In this document: piece after piece, positions 15,001 to 23,087 of the stretch
Position numbering within the stretch: position 1 is the stretch's first letter
How the letters are laid out: every line of letters starts with the position of its first letter
Source: Bacillus ndiopicus
GTDB taxonomy: Bacteria > Bacillota > Bacilli > Bacillales_A > Planococcaceae
Length of the DNA: 64,000 nucleotides
Assembly (NCBI RefSeq): GCF_000612805.1
Contig: NZ_HG964404.1
Span: forward strand, 146,991-210,990
Direction of reading: 5' to 3'
The notes under the pieces: model-generated
Told to the model about the DNA's origin: nothing
What the model saw: only the letters and a program-made list of their open reading frames with translations
Database searches by the model: none
Made by a program: the position numbers and the translations under genes

Positions 15001-15042
15001 CAGCTAAAAAGGTAAACAATCAAAGAAAACCAGATTCCAATT

Positions 15043-15106
15043 AATAAACTGTACTCAATAAAATTGACACTTTGAAAAAAGTCCATCTTATTGAATACAG
15101 TTTATT
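15043..15106. terminator. Long imperfect hairpin downstream of the 14764 gene
   Basis: AATAAACTGTA and CAATAA pair with TTATTG and ACAGTTTATT around a 30-nt loop. On the plus strand it ends TTTATTTTGA, giving a bidirectional terminator between the membrane protein gene and endolysin-tail relic 2. Confidence 0.5.
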
Positions 15107-15121
15107 TTGAGTATCATGGTC

Positions 15122-15217
15122 TTAAATTTGTTTAGTAGTACTACTCCGTTGGTCAATCGTAATATATAAACCTAATAGTCATTCAATTGTCATTTGCTTG
15201 TTTTGCAAGCCCTTCAA
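15122..15217 (-). pseudogene. Endolysin-tail relic, copy 2
   Basis: The minus frame reads LKGLQNKQMTIE, stop, LLGLYITIDQRSSTTK, the same segment as the C-terminus of the endolysin at 21994. A TGA replaces the Arg codon and no start is present. It is a decayed tail copy. Confidence 0.65.
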
Positions 15218-15263
15218 ATTCCTAAGTTTCTGGGATAAAAAAACACCCTTGATTAATAGCGTT

Positions 15264-15464
15264 TTATTCCGTAAAAAACCAGCCTTTTCTTTTTTCAATC
15301 TGACCTTGTATGCCACTTACCGTTCTCCGCATCCCTGCCGCAATATAAGGAGAGATTTTTTCCATCTCTTGTCGATCCTCAAGTACCTCCGCTAAAGTAT
15401 CAAGAAATATTCTTTCTTCCTCTGTATATGCTTTACCATTTCGTGATGTGTCAAAAGTTTTCAT
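15264..15464 (-). CDS. Hypothetical protein, 66 aa
   Basis: Charged, helical (YTEEERIFLDTLAEVLEDRQ), with a weak ribosome binding site (GTAGGGG). The C-terminus RRTVSGIQGQIEKRKGW suggests a complete small protein rather than a shadow ORF. Not recognised. Confidence 0.4.
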   Translation of the reverse strand: MKTFDTSRNGKAYTEEERIFLDTLAEVLEDRQEMEKISPYIAAGMRRTVSGIQGQIEKRKGWFFTE

Positions 15465-15636
15465 TACTGTTTTACCCCTACTCCATTTTCTTTATCTTTT
15501 ACATATTTCGACTAAAAAAAAGATTTTTCCTGCTAATTCTTTTATAAAGACCGCTAATCTAGGTAACTAGCAATTGCTGCGTATTTTGGGACACAAGTAA
15601 ATGCGTATCCTTCAAATTCCCAAGCGTTTTGGTATT

Positions 15637-15840
15637 TTACTCTTCAATAGGTCTTTTAAATGTGTAAGTAACCTCCTCTACCCGATTGTTACTAGTTATC
15701 TTGGAGTTTCTCTCACTTACCAATTCCCAGCCTTCTAATCCTAAATAGGCAAGCTCCTTTTCTAATTCTGCTTCATTATTCTGGAGTTTCCACCCCTGCA
15801 TACTTGGATCCCATAAAAGTCTTTTATATTCCCATTTCAT
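15637..15840 (-). CDS. DUF4177 family protein, 67 aa
   Basis: GGAGGG 6-8 nt before the ATG. The sequence has the DUF4177 signature: MKWEYKRLLWD at the start, LAYLGLEGWELVSE in the middle and a final YTFKRP strand. These are small cytoplasmic proteins of unknown function, common in Bacillales and often on mobile or accessory DNA. Confidence 0.75.
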   Translation of the reverse strand: MKWEYKRLLWDPSMQGWKLQNNEAELEKELAYLGLEGWELVSERNSKITSNNRVEEVTYTFKRPIEE

Positions 15841-15904
15841 ACTACTATCCCTCCTTCATCTTCTTAATTCGACAAAAGGAAGGATTTCCCTTCATTTATT
15901 GACA

Positions 15905-16084
15905 CTAACAATAACTGTGGCTGAAGAGAGAGCCAGCTACGTTCTCTCTCCCCTTTTTTTTCTTCAACCAACCAAGCTCGCTGTCGCTAAGAACCTCTTT
16001 TACATCTGGTTGTAGAGATGTAGGCACTTTACTAAAAGCCGTTTTTCTCAAAATTACAGGTTGTACGAAAAACATTGCCACCAT
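15905..16084 (-). CDS. Possible small protein, 59 aa
   Basis: GAGGGAG stands 6 nt before ATG 16084 and the frame is open for 59 codons: MVAMFFVQPVILRKTAF, a polar middle, then WLKKKKGREN. The last codons cover a hairpin (GAGAGAG...CTCTCTC, 15925-15951) followed on the plus strand by eight T. The ribosome binding site is strong but no family was recognised. Confidence 0.4.
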   Translation of the reverse strand: MVAMFFVQPVILRKTAFSKVPTSLQPDVKEVLSDSELGWLKKKKGRENVAGSLFSHSYC

Positions 16085-16495
16085 GATTTACTCCCTCAAG
16101 TACAACAAAATCTATTGAAAAAGCGCATCATTTTTATACCTTCAAAGCAATTTCTGCAATCAAATCTTCCATAAATTCCATACTCTCAGCGGTTACTACA
16201 AGAATGTGGTATATCAATTGGCGTTTGGATATCTGTTGAATAAAAATAAAAGGCGCAAGATTCGTTTAGAATCTTTTGCGCCTTGAAACGTGATGGCTAA
16301 CCAACCATCAATATTATTATGACCAACATTTAAATAATTATTCAGGAAAAATACATATTATATGATCGGCTTATTTTTTTCTAAACCGGCTTACAATGTG
16401 AAAAAAGCTTACCTATTTTACTCTGAATAGGGTGAACACCTCCTTTATTTTATGTAGCTTTACATATTATAGATTATACAAAGGAGGGATATCAT
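16085..16495. other. Gene-free stretch with coding remnant, terminator and SD-complementary leader
   Basis: 16138-16247 on the minus strand reads ISKRQLIYHILVVTAESM and on to LIAEIALKV and stop without a start, a probable gene remnant. A hairpin GGCGCAA..ATTC/GAAT..TTGCGCC (16250-16284) has T-rich sequence on its minus-strand exit. CCTCCTTT at 16439-16446 is complementary to the AAAGGAGG (16480-16487) of the following gene. Confidence 0.45.
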
Positions 16496-16621
16496 ATGAG
16501 TTACTATGGGAACGAATGTTATGGTGGCGGTGGCGGTGGTTATGGCTATGGCTCGTCATTCGTCTTAATTGTTGTTTTATTTATTCTTTTAATTATTGTC
16601 GGCGCAACTTTCATGTATTAG
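16496..16621 (+). CDS. YjcZ-type sporulation protein, 41 aa (first copy)
   Basis: ATG after AAAGGAGGG. The peptide is MSYYGNECY, a run of six Gly, YGYGSS, then one hydrophobic helix [18 protein letters not shown]. This Gly/Tyr-rich head plus a conserved [14 protein letters not shown] helix is the YjcZ family of tiny sporulation-associated proteins. It is shorter than usual ORF cut-offs. The AAAGGAGG could be masked by an upstream complementary CCTCCTTT. Confidence 0.85.
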   Translation: MSYYGNECYGGGGGGYGYGSSFVLIVVLFILLIIVGATFMY

Positions 16622-16692
16622 TCTAACTACCACAATTGCTACTATCGACATAATAGAAATCAGTAATGTGTAAAGCATATTTTGCTTTACAG

Positions 16693-16731
16693 CATCCTAT
16701 TAAAAGGTCACTTTTACAAAAGTGGCCTTTT
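16693..16731 (+). terminator. Terminator of the first YjcZ-like gene
   Basis: AAAAGGTCACTTTT pairs with AAAAGTGGCCTTTT, followed by T residues. Confidence 0.8.
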
Positions 16732-16843
16732 TCATTACAGCTTTTGAGAGATAACTAAGATATTTATTTTTATTAATTAGATGATTATCGTAAGTCGTTT
16801 AAACAATCATTCATATTCTAGAATAGAAAGGAGGGGAAATCTT

Positions 16844-16954
16844 ATGTCTCAAGAATATGGTTCAGGCTATGGCTCTGGTGCAGGTTTTGCACTAATTGTT
16901 GTTCTATTCATCCTTCTAATTATTGTTGGTACTAGTTTTGTAAGACCTTATTAA
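16844..16954 (+). CDS. YjcZ-type sporulation protein, 36 aa (second copy)
   Basis: ATG after AAAGGAGGGG. MSQEYGSGYGSGAG is followed by the family helix [18 protein letters not shown]. It is a paralogue of the gene at 16496, with its own leader and terminator, so the two are separate transcription units rather than an operon. Confidence 0.85.
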   Translation: MSQEYGSGYGSGAGFALIVVLFILLIIVGTSFVRPY

Positions 16955-17017
16955 TAATATTCACATTGCTCGTAATGCCTAGATTCAAAATTAATTGAGC
17001 CCTATAAAACTTATACT

Positions 17018-17056
17018 TCACCGTAGCAGGTCATTCCTTGTCTACGGTGATTTTTT
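17018..17056 (+). terminator. Terminator of the second YjcZ-like gene
   Basis: TCACCGTAG pairs with CTACGGTGA, then TTTTTTC. Confidence 0.8.
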
Positions 17057-17100
17057 CTTTTTCATAGAAAGTACCTATTTACTTGTTTCTTTCTCTTAGC

Positions 17101-17216
17101 ATATTAGGTGTTTCTACTATGGTATTACGCCTTAATATATACATTCATCTTTGCTTACAGATTTTTTTGAAAAAATTTCTACTAATTTAATTCACATATT
17201 TCTTTTATTTCTAGAA
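17101..17216. repeat. Diverged dispersed repeat, copy 2
   Basis: Partner of 11556-11670, same orientation. It ends at the stop codon of the gene at 17233 and contains no ORF. Confidence 0.55.
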
Positions 17217-17232
17217 AAATGATTATTTTCTA

Positions 17233-17658
17233 TTAATTAGAAATAAAATGTTCAGGACTAAGGCTTTCACAATATTCTCTTATTAACTTCCATTCATTAT
17301 TTTGTTCTTTTCTGAATCTCTGTACAAACAGTTTTACTACTTCTTTTAATGTTCCATCCATTTCAAAGGTTACCCAAAACGTGGCAATGACTTCATTTTC
17401 AGATGCGGGTGTAATATGCAGCTCTTGAAAGTACCATTTCGGATAATGGCCCTCATATTGTTTATATGCTTCTTTCCACCCTTCACAGGCTTCCTCATAT
17501 CCCCAATCCGAAATAGTTGTTTCTGGTCCTCCCCACCTTACTGTTAAATCCTCCGACAGCAAAGCAGTCATATTATTTGCATTACAGCTATTCCACGTTT
17601 CTTGAAAATGAATAAAAAATCTCCGGAAATCCTCAATTAAAGTTTTTGTAGTAGACAT
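17233..17658 (-). CDS. SnoaL/NTF2-like fold protein, 141 aa
   Basis: GGGGG 7 nt before the ATG. An N-terminal helix (FRRFFIHFQETWNSCN), ALLSEDLTVRWGGPE and an aromatic-rich strand region (WYFQELHITPASENEVIATFW in parts) match the cone-shaped NTF2-like fold used by SnoaL/DUF4440 proteins. Ligand or enzymatic role cannot be inferred. Monocistronic. Confidence 0.7.
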   Translation of the reverse strand: MSTTKTLIEDFRRFFIHFQETWNSCNANNMTALLSEDLTVRWGGPETTISDWGYEEACEGWKEAYKQYEGHYPKWYFQELHITPASENEVIATFWVTFEMDGTLKEVVKLFVQRFRKEQNNEWKLIREYCESLSPEHFISN

Positions 17659-17788
17659 TTAAAAACCCCCTTATACCAAATACATTAACATGAAACTGAT
17701 AATTCTGAATATTGATATTCCCCTTTTAACTATTTGTAGCATAGATTTTCAATATGACTCACCAATGACTGAATTATTATCGAAAGCT

Positions 17789-18013
17789 TTAACTAATTAC
17801 GGCCTGTTCTTTTACAATAATAGGAGCTACAGCAAGTAAATTGTCAATTATAAAAGTACGTTTTGCCTGTTTGCTGAAGCAATATACTTGCATTGTGTCG
17901 CCAGTTAATTTGATAATTTTTATACGTCGCTTCGATATTTTTCCGTCCTTTGCTATATACATAATATCCAATAACAATTGACGTTGCATTGCTTTTAATA
18001 ATTGCTCTTTCAT
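17789..18013 (-). CDS. Small WYL-like domain protein, 74 aa, with an SOS-type promoter
   Basis: GGAGGG 6 nt before the ATG. The protein is a single small domain: LLLDIMYIAKDGKISKRRIK, then VYCFSKQAKRTFIIDNLL. This is the strand pattern of stand-alone WYL-like proteins found beside regulators in Bacillales. Its promoter (18049-18077) has a LexA-type palindrome in the spacer, so DNA-damage induction is likely. Ligand and partner unknown. Confidence 0.6.
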   Translation of the reverse strand: MKEQLLKAMQRQLLLDIMYIAKDGKISKRRIKIIKLTGDTMQVYCFSKQAKRTFIIDNLLAVAPIIVKEQAVIS

Positions 18014-18030
18014 TTCTCACCCTCCAAAAG

Positions 18031-18077
18031 GAACGTTTGTTTGTATTTATTTTAGAACATTTGTTCTTATTTATCAA
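18031..18077 (-). promoter_or_regulatory. SOS-type promoter: TTGATA-17-TAAAAT with LexA box in the spacer
   Basis: The -35 lies at 18072-18077 and the -10 at 18049-18054. GAACATTTGTTC (18055-18066) fills the spacer and fits GAAC-RNRY-GTTC. A second, one-mismatch site GAACGTTTGTTT lies at 18031-18042, downstream of the start point. Confidence 0.7.
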
Positions 18078-18188
18078 GTGGAAATAAACAGCAATTTCTA
18101 TTAGCTCTTCTGATAGTCATTTGTTTCTTTATAAAATATTTCCTGTTCATCAATGTTTACATACTCGAAATAGTAAATCTATAATAAA

Positions 18189-18214
18189 AAAGACGCCACC
18201 CTTTGTGACGCCTT
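18189..18214 (-). terminator. Terminator of the ArsR/AHSA1 operon
   Basis: On the minus strand AAGGCGTCAC pairs with GTGGCGTCTT (two G-U pairs), then TTTTTTATT, 19 bp after the stop at 18233. Confidence 0.65.
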
Positions 18215-18232
18215 GCATTTTATAAATATAGC

Positions 18233-18748
18233 CTATTTCAGTGATAGCACAAAGTCATTCAGGCGATCCCAAGTTTCAGTAATGCCTTGTAACATGCCCA
18301 TATCCATAACAGTTTTAAGGTTCTCGGCAGAGGCATATTCAGCGCGATTTATTAGCTTAGTCTTTCCATCTAAATCAACAAACTCTAATGTAATTTCAGT
18401 CGCTGGCAAGGAATCATCCAATTTGCCTTCAGCATCCGAAAAGTAATCTGTATAGCTAATTTTTTCTGGCTCAATAATCTCTTTATAAATCCCTTTTCCC
18501 CACGATTCCATGCCAAAGAATTGACCTTGGCTTTCGTCAACACATTTCATGCAATAGTGCCAAACACCTCCTGGGCGAAAATCAACGTTACATACTGGCA
18601 TGTCCCATCCTTTTGGTCCCCACCAATGTTTTAAATGCTCAGGCTCTTTAAACATTTTGAATAACAAGTCACGCGGAGCATCAAAAACACGCTCCAAAAT
18701 AAGTACACGCTCGTTTTCTACTCTTGATACCATCGAATTGTTTGACAT
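18233..18748 (-). CDS. SRPBCC/AHSA1-domain protein, 171 aa
   Basis: AGGAGG before the ATG. Residues 15-165 show the AHSA1 pattern: VFDAPRDLLFKMFKEPEHL, then HWWGPKGW, RPGGVWHYCM, KISYTDYFSDAEG and a C-terminal TETWDRLNDFV helix. The fold forms a hydrophobic pocket; these proteins are nearly always encoded beside an ArsR-family regulator, as here (gap 17 bp). Ligand unknown. Confidence 0.85.
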   Translation of the reverse strand: MSNNSMVSRVENERVLILERVFDAPRDLLFKMFKEPEHLKHWWGPKGWDMPVCNVDFRPGGVWHYCMKCVDESQGQFFGMESWGKGIYKEIIEPEKISYTDYFSDAEGKLDDSLPATEITLEFVDLDGKTKLINRAEYASAENLKTVMDMGMLQGITETWDRLNDFVLSLK

Positions 18749-18765
18749 TGCAATTCCTCCTAGTT

Positions 18766-19110
18766 TTATAATTTTTCTTTTTTCTGCAAATCCTTCAAAT
18801 ATGCATCGAGATTGTCAAACCTTTCTTGCATTACACATTGGAAGGTTTGTATCCAGGAATCCAAAGCTTGAAATGGCTCCGGCCTGAGCTTATAAATTCG
18901 GCGGTTAGCTTCCGCCTGTACTTCCACAATCCCATTGTCACTAAGTACTTTTAAATGCTTTGAAGTTTGGGGCTGCTTTAATCCTAAGTTGTCAGCTATT
19001 TCCCCTACGGTTAGAGGACCTTGACGCAGGAGTTCGACGATATTCATACGATTTGCTTCAGATAAAGCACTCAATGTCGTAATGTTTACGTCTGAGATTT
19101 TCCCTGACAT
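18766..19110 (-). CDS. ArsR-family transcriptional regulator, 114 aa
   Basis: Start at the ATG after AGAGGTG; an in-frame GTG nine bases earlier overlaps that signal. A winged helix is visible: LSALSEANRMNIVELLRQG, then LTVGEIADNLGLKQPQTSKHLK, then the wing VQAEANRRIYKL. No CxCxxC metal site, so not a classical metal sensor; it belongs to the subgroup paired with AHSA1 proteins and probably represses this two-gene operon. Confidence 0.85.
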   Translation of the reverse strand: MSGKISDVNITTLSALSEANRMNIVELLRQGPLTVGEIADNLGLKQPQTSKHLKVLSDNGIVEVQAEANRRIYKLRPEPFQALDSWIQTFQCVMQERFDNLDAYLKDLQKKEKL

Positions 19111-19310
19111 GTCATTCACCTCTTAAAATGATGATTGCTGGTAAATTATCATCTACATCAGCATAGGTTTTATTAAATATAATATACTCGATAAAGAATA
19201 TTCCTGTCAAGGAATATTCAAGAGTTACTTCAATATATTTTGCAACTTACTTTACTAATCCTCTATAAATCACCTTTGACACAAAGGAATATTTCAAGCC
19301 AACAGCAAAA

Positions 19311-19351
19311 ATTGTCCGCAAAGCGGCGCACTAGCCTGCTTTGCGGACAAT
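19311..19351 (-). terminator. Strong terminator hairpin, family copy 1
   Basis: ATTGTCCGCAAAGC pairs with GCTTTGCGGACAAT around a GGC/GCC inner stem. It ends the lipoprotein transcript. Nearly the same hairpin, including the AACAGCAAAA before it, recurs at 55048-55091. Confidence 0.8.
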
Positions 19352-19361
19352 TTATTCATCG

Positions 19362-19880
19362 CTATTCTTTTAAATCGTCTGGGTAAACGGTTGTATTAAA
19401 GATTTCACCGCTCTTCTCATCTTTATGTTGGATTGTTACTTTGTATGCATCCGCATCTACACCATTAAAAATTTGATAGTACATGCCTGCGATAGCTAAT
19501 GCAAATGAGGCAAACCCATCAAAGCTGCCCTCGAATTTTTCCTTGTCCACAGTTAACGTAAACTCAGTATATTCTTTGTTGTAGTCTACGTTTTTGATTG
19601 ATGGAAAATCTTCAGTGCTCTGAATTTCTTCAATCGTTTCTTTTATACCGTCCTCTAATTCCTTTATCATTTCTTTATGCTTTTCCTTCGACATTTTATA
19701 TGTCAAAGAACCATCATCATTTTTCGTAATTTCATTGACGCCTTCTTCTTTAGCGTTAGCAATGACATCATCGACATTTTGCCCTTCTAGGAAAGATGCA
19801 GGAAGCTTGACTTCGACAGTTTGATTACAAGCTGCTAGAAGAAAAGTTAGTGCTAATAGAAATGGTAGTATTTTTTTCAT
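19362..19880 (-). CDS. Putative lipoprotein, 172 aa
   Basis: The ATG at 19880 follows AGGAGG. The signal peptide MKKILPFLLALTFLLAAC has a lipobox ending in Cys, so the mature protein is anchored to the outer face of the membrane. The rest is acidic and lysine-rich, with two helix-strand units (EEGVNEITKNDDGSLTYKM, SIKNVDYNKEYTEFTLTVD). Function unknown. Confidence 0.75.
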   Translation of the reverse strand: MKKILPFLLALTFLLAACNQTVEVKLPASFLEGQNVDDVIANAKEEGVNEITKNDDGSLTYKMSKEKHKEMIKELEDGIKETIEEIQSTEDFPSIKNVDYNKEYTEFTLTVDKEKFEGSFDGFASFALAIAGMYYQIFNGVDADAYKVTIQHKDEKSGEIFNTTVYPDDLKE

Positions 19881-19948
19881 AAATTCTCCTCCTAGTATAT
19901 TAATATACATAATTAGGTGACAAATTAATATAGAAAATTAAATTTAAC

Positions 19949-20812
19949 TTATTTTAGCCATTTTTCCAATCTCGTTATATTTTCTTCTAAAAATAAAGCA
20001 TTTTTTTCAATACCACGACGCTTACACCATCCAATACTATTGAAGGCATCCGTAAATTGATAAAATGGCAATACATTTTCTAGTTCAATTAAGGGTCTGA
20101 TACTGTTATAGCCCTTTTGATAGGCGTTATACAAGGCATTATCAAGGCTCAAAAAATCACGATATAATTTAGTAAAATCGATTTCTGTTGAACCAAATCT
20201 TACGCTTTCAAAATCAATCATTCCTGAAACTACTTCCCCATTAACAATTATATTAGCTGGACGAAAATCCATATGTATAAAGCTTGGTCCATCCGAGGAA
20301 GGAAGCTGTTGTTTCATTTTTTCATATTTTTCAATGGCTTGTTTATATAATTGTTCATCCAAAATGCCTCTTACTTCTTCAGCAAAACTATAAAATTGGC
20401 GTTCGACAAAATTAGACCAGTTAGGAAATTCGTTTTGGATAGCTGCTAATTCTCGCCCTTCAGGAGGACGAATAGTATGCATTTTGGCATGGAGAACCCC
20501 AACTTGAAATGCTACTGTTGGTGTGACCTTGGCTGTTAGCGGTTGTCCTTTTAATTCCGATAATAAAAAGGCACCTGGGCACTCTTCATTACCAGACCAG
20601 TAATCTAACATTTTAGGAATGGCAACATTGCCCTCTAAAATTTCATAGGCTTCTAATTCCCGCTGATACTTCAATTTTGTAAAGGGAATTTTCACAAAAA
20701 CATTTTCCCCATAAGATAAAGTACATTTATAGACTGTTGAACTATAAGAATCATCAACCTCACTCACTGATTGTACCTTCAATCCAAATTTTTGAATGAC
20801 ACGCTTTAACAT
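19949..20812 (-). CDS. Aminoglycoside phosphotransferase (APH)-family kinase, 287 aa
   Basis: AAGGAGGG before the ATG. The kinase core is complete: an N-lobe Lys in VFVKIPF, catalytic loop FIHMDFRPANIIV (H-x-D-x-x-x-x-N) and the metal-binding GMIDFES. Family members phosphorylate small molecules such as antibiotics or choline; the substrate is not deducible. It diverges from a second kinase of the same superfamily at 20999. Confidence 0.85.
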   Translation of the reverse strand: MLKRVIQKFGLKVQSVSEVDDSYSSTVYKCTLSYGENVFVKIPFTKLKYQRELEAYEILEGNVAIPKMLDYWSGNEECPGAFLLSELKGQPLTAKVTPTVAFQVGVLHAKMHTIRPPEGRELAAIQNEFPNWSNFVERQFYSFAEEVRGILDEQLYKQAIEKYEKMKQQLPSSDGPSFIHMDFRPANIIVNGEVVSGMIDFESVRFGSTEIDFTKLYRDFLSLDNALYNAYQKGYNSIRPLIELENVLPFYQFTDAFNSIGWCKRRGIEKNALFLEENITRLEKWLK

Positions 20813-20998
20813 CGAGTTGTCCCTCCTTGTTTACTACATTACAGCATTTTCCTACGAAAACATAGTTTTCATTTGGCACAATTCTATTTTACAGGATTTT
20901 TTAAGAAAGATATATTCAGGGATATATGGTTTTCAAATATTCGAAATGTTATAATAACCATATGTAGGATTTTTTTATTGAAAATGGAGAGATTAATG

Positions 20999-21940
20999 AT
21001 GGAACATAAACTTGTTGAATTACTAAATGAAATATACCCAGTGGAGTTTATAAAAGTGGAAGCAGTAACGAATGAAATGTATCGCTGTCTTACTAAGCAA
21101 GGCGATTATTTTGCAAGAATCACCAACTATAAAAGTTATGATGAACAATTAGAAGAAGTTAATTATACAAACTTCCTGTATAAAGAAGGATTAGGTGTAT
21201 CGCCAACAATCCCTTCCTTAAATGAGAAAATAGTTGAGAAAATCACACTTAACGACAAAGAAATATTAACGGTTCTGTATAAAGCAGCTCCCGGTATACA
21301 TTTACCCAAAAACCAGTGGAATGCCGATATATTAAAAGAATTAGGCAGGCAAATAGGCAGATTGCATCGTTTCTCAAAGAAATTTGAAGATTTACATTCA
21401 GTTCAATACATAAATGATTGGCATGAAAATGAGGAATATGCTTTTCTAAAATATATCCCTGAGGAAGAAACCGTTATTCGAAATATTGCACAAGAGGTTT
21501 TATTAACAATTAAAGAAATGCCAAAGGATTACTCAACTTATGGATTATTGCATGGTGATTTATGGCTAGAAAATGTGCTTGTTGATTCGGATTCAAAGGT
21601 GACAATGGTTGATTTTCAAGATTGTGAGAAAAACTTTTATATTTTTGATTTAGCAGTTCCGATATATAGTGCGATAGAGTATTCCTATGTCGGTGGTGGT
21701 AGCATAATTGAATACGGAAGAAGTATTACAAAAGCAATTATCGAAGGCTATAAAGAGGAAAATGAGCTTCCAACAGAAATGTTAGATAAGCTTCCCTTAT
21801 TTATAAAATTAAAAGAAATATTTGAATACAGCTTAATGCATATGTACTGGAATAAAGAAAAGTTAACTGAGGATCAAATAAGAATAATGAATCACTTTAG
21901 GTTAAGGATTGAACAAAATCATTCCCTTCCTATTATTTAG
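20999..21940 (+). CDS. APH/CHK-like small-molecule kinase, 313 aa
   Basis: Two ATGs are adjacent (20996, 20999); GGAGA is best spaced for the second. The core shows GLLHGDLWLENVLVD (catalytic Asp and Asn) and MVDFQD (metal site), with a long helical insertion typical of HSK2/choline-kinase-like enzymes. Low similarity to its divergent neighbour suggests a different substrate. A bidirectional terminator follows. Confidence 0.8.
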   Translation: MEHKLVELLNEIYPVEFIKVEAVTNEMYRCLTKQGDYFARITNYKSYDEQLEEVNYTNFLYKEGLGVSPTIPSLNEKIVEKITLNDKEILTVLYKAAPGIHLPKNQWNADILKELGRQIGRLHRFSKKFEDLHSVQYINDWHENEEYAFLKYIPEEETVIRNIAQEVLLTIKEMPKDYSTYGLLHGDLWLENVLVDSDSKVTMVDFQDCEKNFYIFDLAVPIYSAIEYSYVGGGSIIEYGRSITKAIIEGYKEENELPTEMLDKLPLFIKLKEIFEYSLMHMYWNKEKLTEDQIRIMNHFRLRIEQNHSLPII

Positions 21941-21946
21941 CTTCAG

Positions 21947-21987
21947 AAAAAACCGTTATTTTGGAAAAATTCGAAATAACGGTTTTT
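21947..21987. terminator. Bidirectional terminator
   Basis: AAAAAACCGTTATTT pairs with AAATAACGGTTTTT, serving the kinase gene (plus) and the endolysin gene (minus). Confidence 0.85.
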
Positions 21988-21993
21988 CATAAT

Positions 21994-22662
21994 TTATCCA
22001 GTAGTACTTCGCCGTTGCACAATCGTAATATATAAGCCCAATAGTCGATCCGTTGTCATTTGCTTATTTTGCAAGTCCTTTAAGTGGGAATCTTGAATAA
22101 TGCCATCCTTTACGGCTTGTGCTATAAAAGCTTCCGCTGCCGTTTGCATTGAAGGACTTCCTGGATTCCATGTTTGTGACATAGGTATTCCCCCCTTCGT
22201 GTCATCTACAATCAATTGAACTTGTAGCTTACTGTTAGAAGGAACAATGACAGTCCCCTCTAGCTTATAGCCTGCTGGCAATTTCCATGTTGATTGAATC
22301 TCAAAATGTGCTCGGTCAACACTGCCCTGCCAATCACCACCCCATGTAATATTTAATTTACGTGCAATTGCCCCGACTTTGCTTAATATTAAGGCGTCAT
22401 ATAAAGCATTTGGAGGTGATACGGCAATGTCCCATGCTAGGCGCGATTTATGATTACTATTCAGTGTCCAAGTAACGATTGCACCTGGTCTTGTACGTCC
22501 TTGTGCATACAGATAATTTTGCCGCTCCTGTGAGCGATATGTTTCGGTAATAAAAATATTTCGCACCCCCGCTTTGTAACACTCCTGAAACAGTAATCTA
22601 CATGCCGTTCGCGCTACAGTTGTTAGCTCATCTAAATCTCTAATAGTAACGTCCACACTCAT
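21994..22662 (-). CDS. Endolysin-type L-alanyl-D-glutamate (LAS/M15) peptidase with distinctive tail, 222 aa
   Basis: AAGGTGAT before the ATG. The LAS peptidase motifs are in order: FITETYRSQERQNYLYAQG, then SNHKSRLAWDIAV (zinc His and Asp; the usual G after H-x-x is Arg here), then WGGDW and DRAHFEI. This resembles CwlK/Ply500 enzymes that cut peptidoglycan cross-links. There is no signal peptide. The last ~50 residues (AAEAFIAQAVKDGIIQDS and on) form a separate tail, also present as relics at 10759 and 15122. It is probably a phage-derived lysis gene retained outside the element. Confidence 0.8.
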   Translation of the reverse strand: MSVDVTIRDLDELTTVARTACRLLFQECYKAGVRNIFITETYRSQERQNYLYAQGRTRPGAIVTWTLNSNHKSRLAWDIAVSPPNALYDALILSKVGAIARKLNITWGGDWQGSVDRAHFEIQSTWKLPAGYKLEGTVIVPSNSKLQVQLIVDDTKGGIPMSQTWNPGSPSMQTAAEAFIAQAVKDGIIQDSHLKDLQNKQMTTDRLLGLYITIVQRRSTTG

Positions 22663-22807
22663 TTTTTATCACCTTCTTTCTTTCTATTTTTATGCATTGC
22701 GAATGCTGTTACTTGTGCGTTTTTCTTTTCAAAAAATGATATTGTTAGATTTTCATATACAAATAAAAATATATTTTTTAAAATTAGAATTAAGGGGGAT
22801 TTATTAA

Positions 22808-22996
22808 ATGGATACTGTATTCTTTTTTATTTGGTTGTTTAGTGTACCTTTTATTTTTATTTATGCTGTATTATTTATTTTTAGTTTAATTAAAAATGAT
22901 TCTACAAAAACAAAAAAATACAATAAACTTCTTATCGCATCTATCGTAGTGATGATTATTTCCTTCATTGTATCTTTTTCTACATTCGATAAATAA
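22808..22996 (+). CDS. Small membrane protein, 62 aa
   Basis: AAGGGGGA upstream of the ATG. Two membrane helices (FFFIWLFSVPFIFIYAVLF and LLIASIVVMIISFIVSF) joined by a Lys-rich loop. Not recognised. Confidence 0.6.
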   Translation: MDTVFFFIWLFSVPFIFIYAVLFIFSLIKNDSTKTKKYNKLLIASIVVMIISFIVSFSTFDK

Positions 22997-23087
22997 AAGA
23001 TAAAGAAGGAATGACTGTTTATAATATTGAATTAAAAAATGATTTACATTAAACCATCTAAGTGAATCATCAAGTCATCAAATAAAG

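Noticed and set aside
15043..15106. Possible MITE or insertion-sequence terminal repeats
   Set aside because: The inverted repeat has a 30-nt loop and no target duplication or transposase nearby; a terminator explains it better.
16430..16480. CATATTATA boxes upstream of the YjcZ-like gene as sigma-K promoters
   Set aside because: No matching -35 at the right distance could be found.
16432..16626. 64-aa plus-strand ORF rich in W and L
   Set aside because: It is a +1-frame shadow of the YjcZ-like gene at 16496-16621; the Gly-rich codons produce the apparent Trp run.
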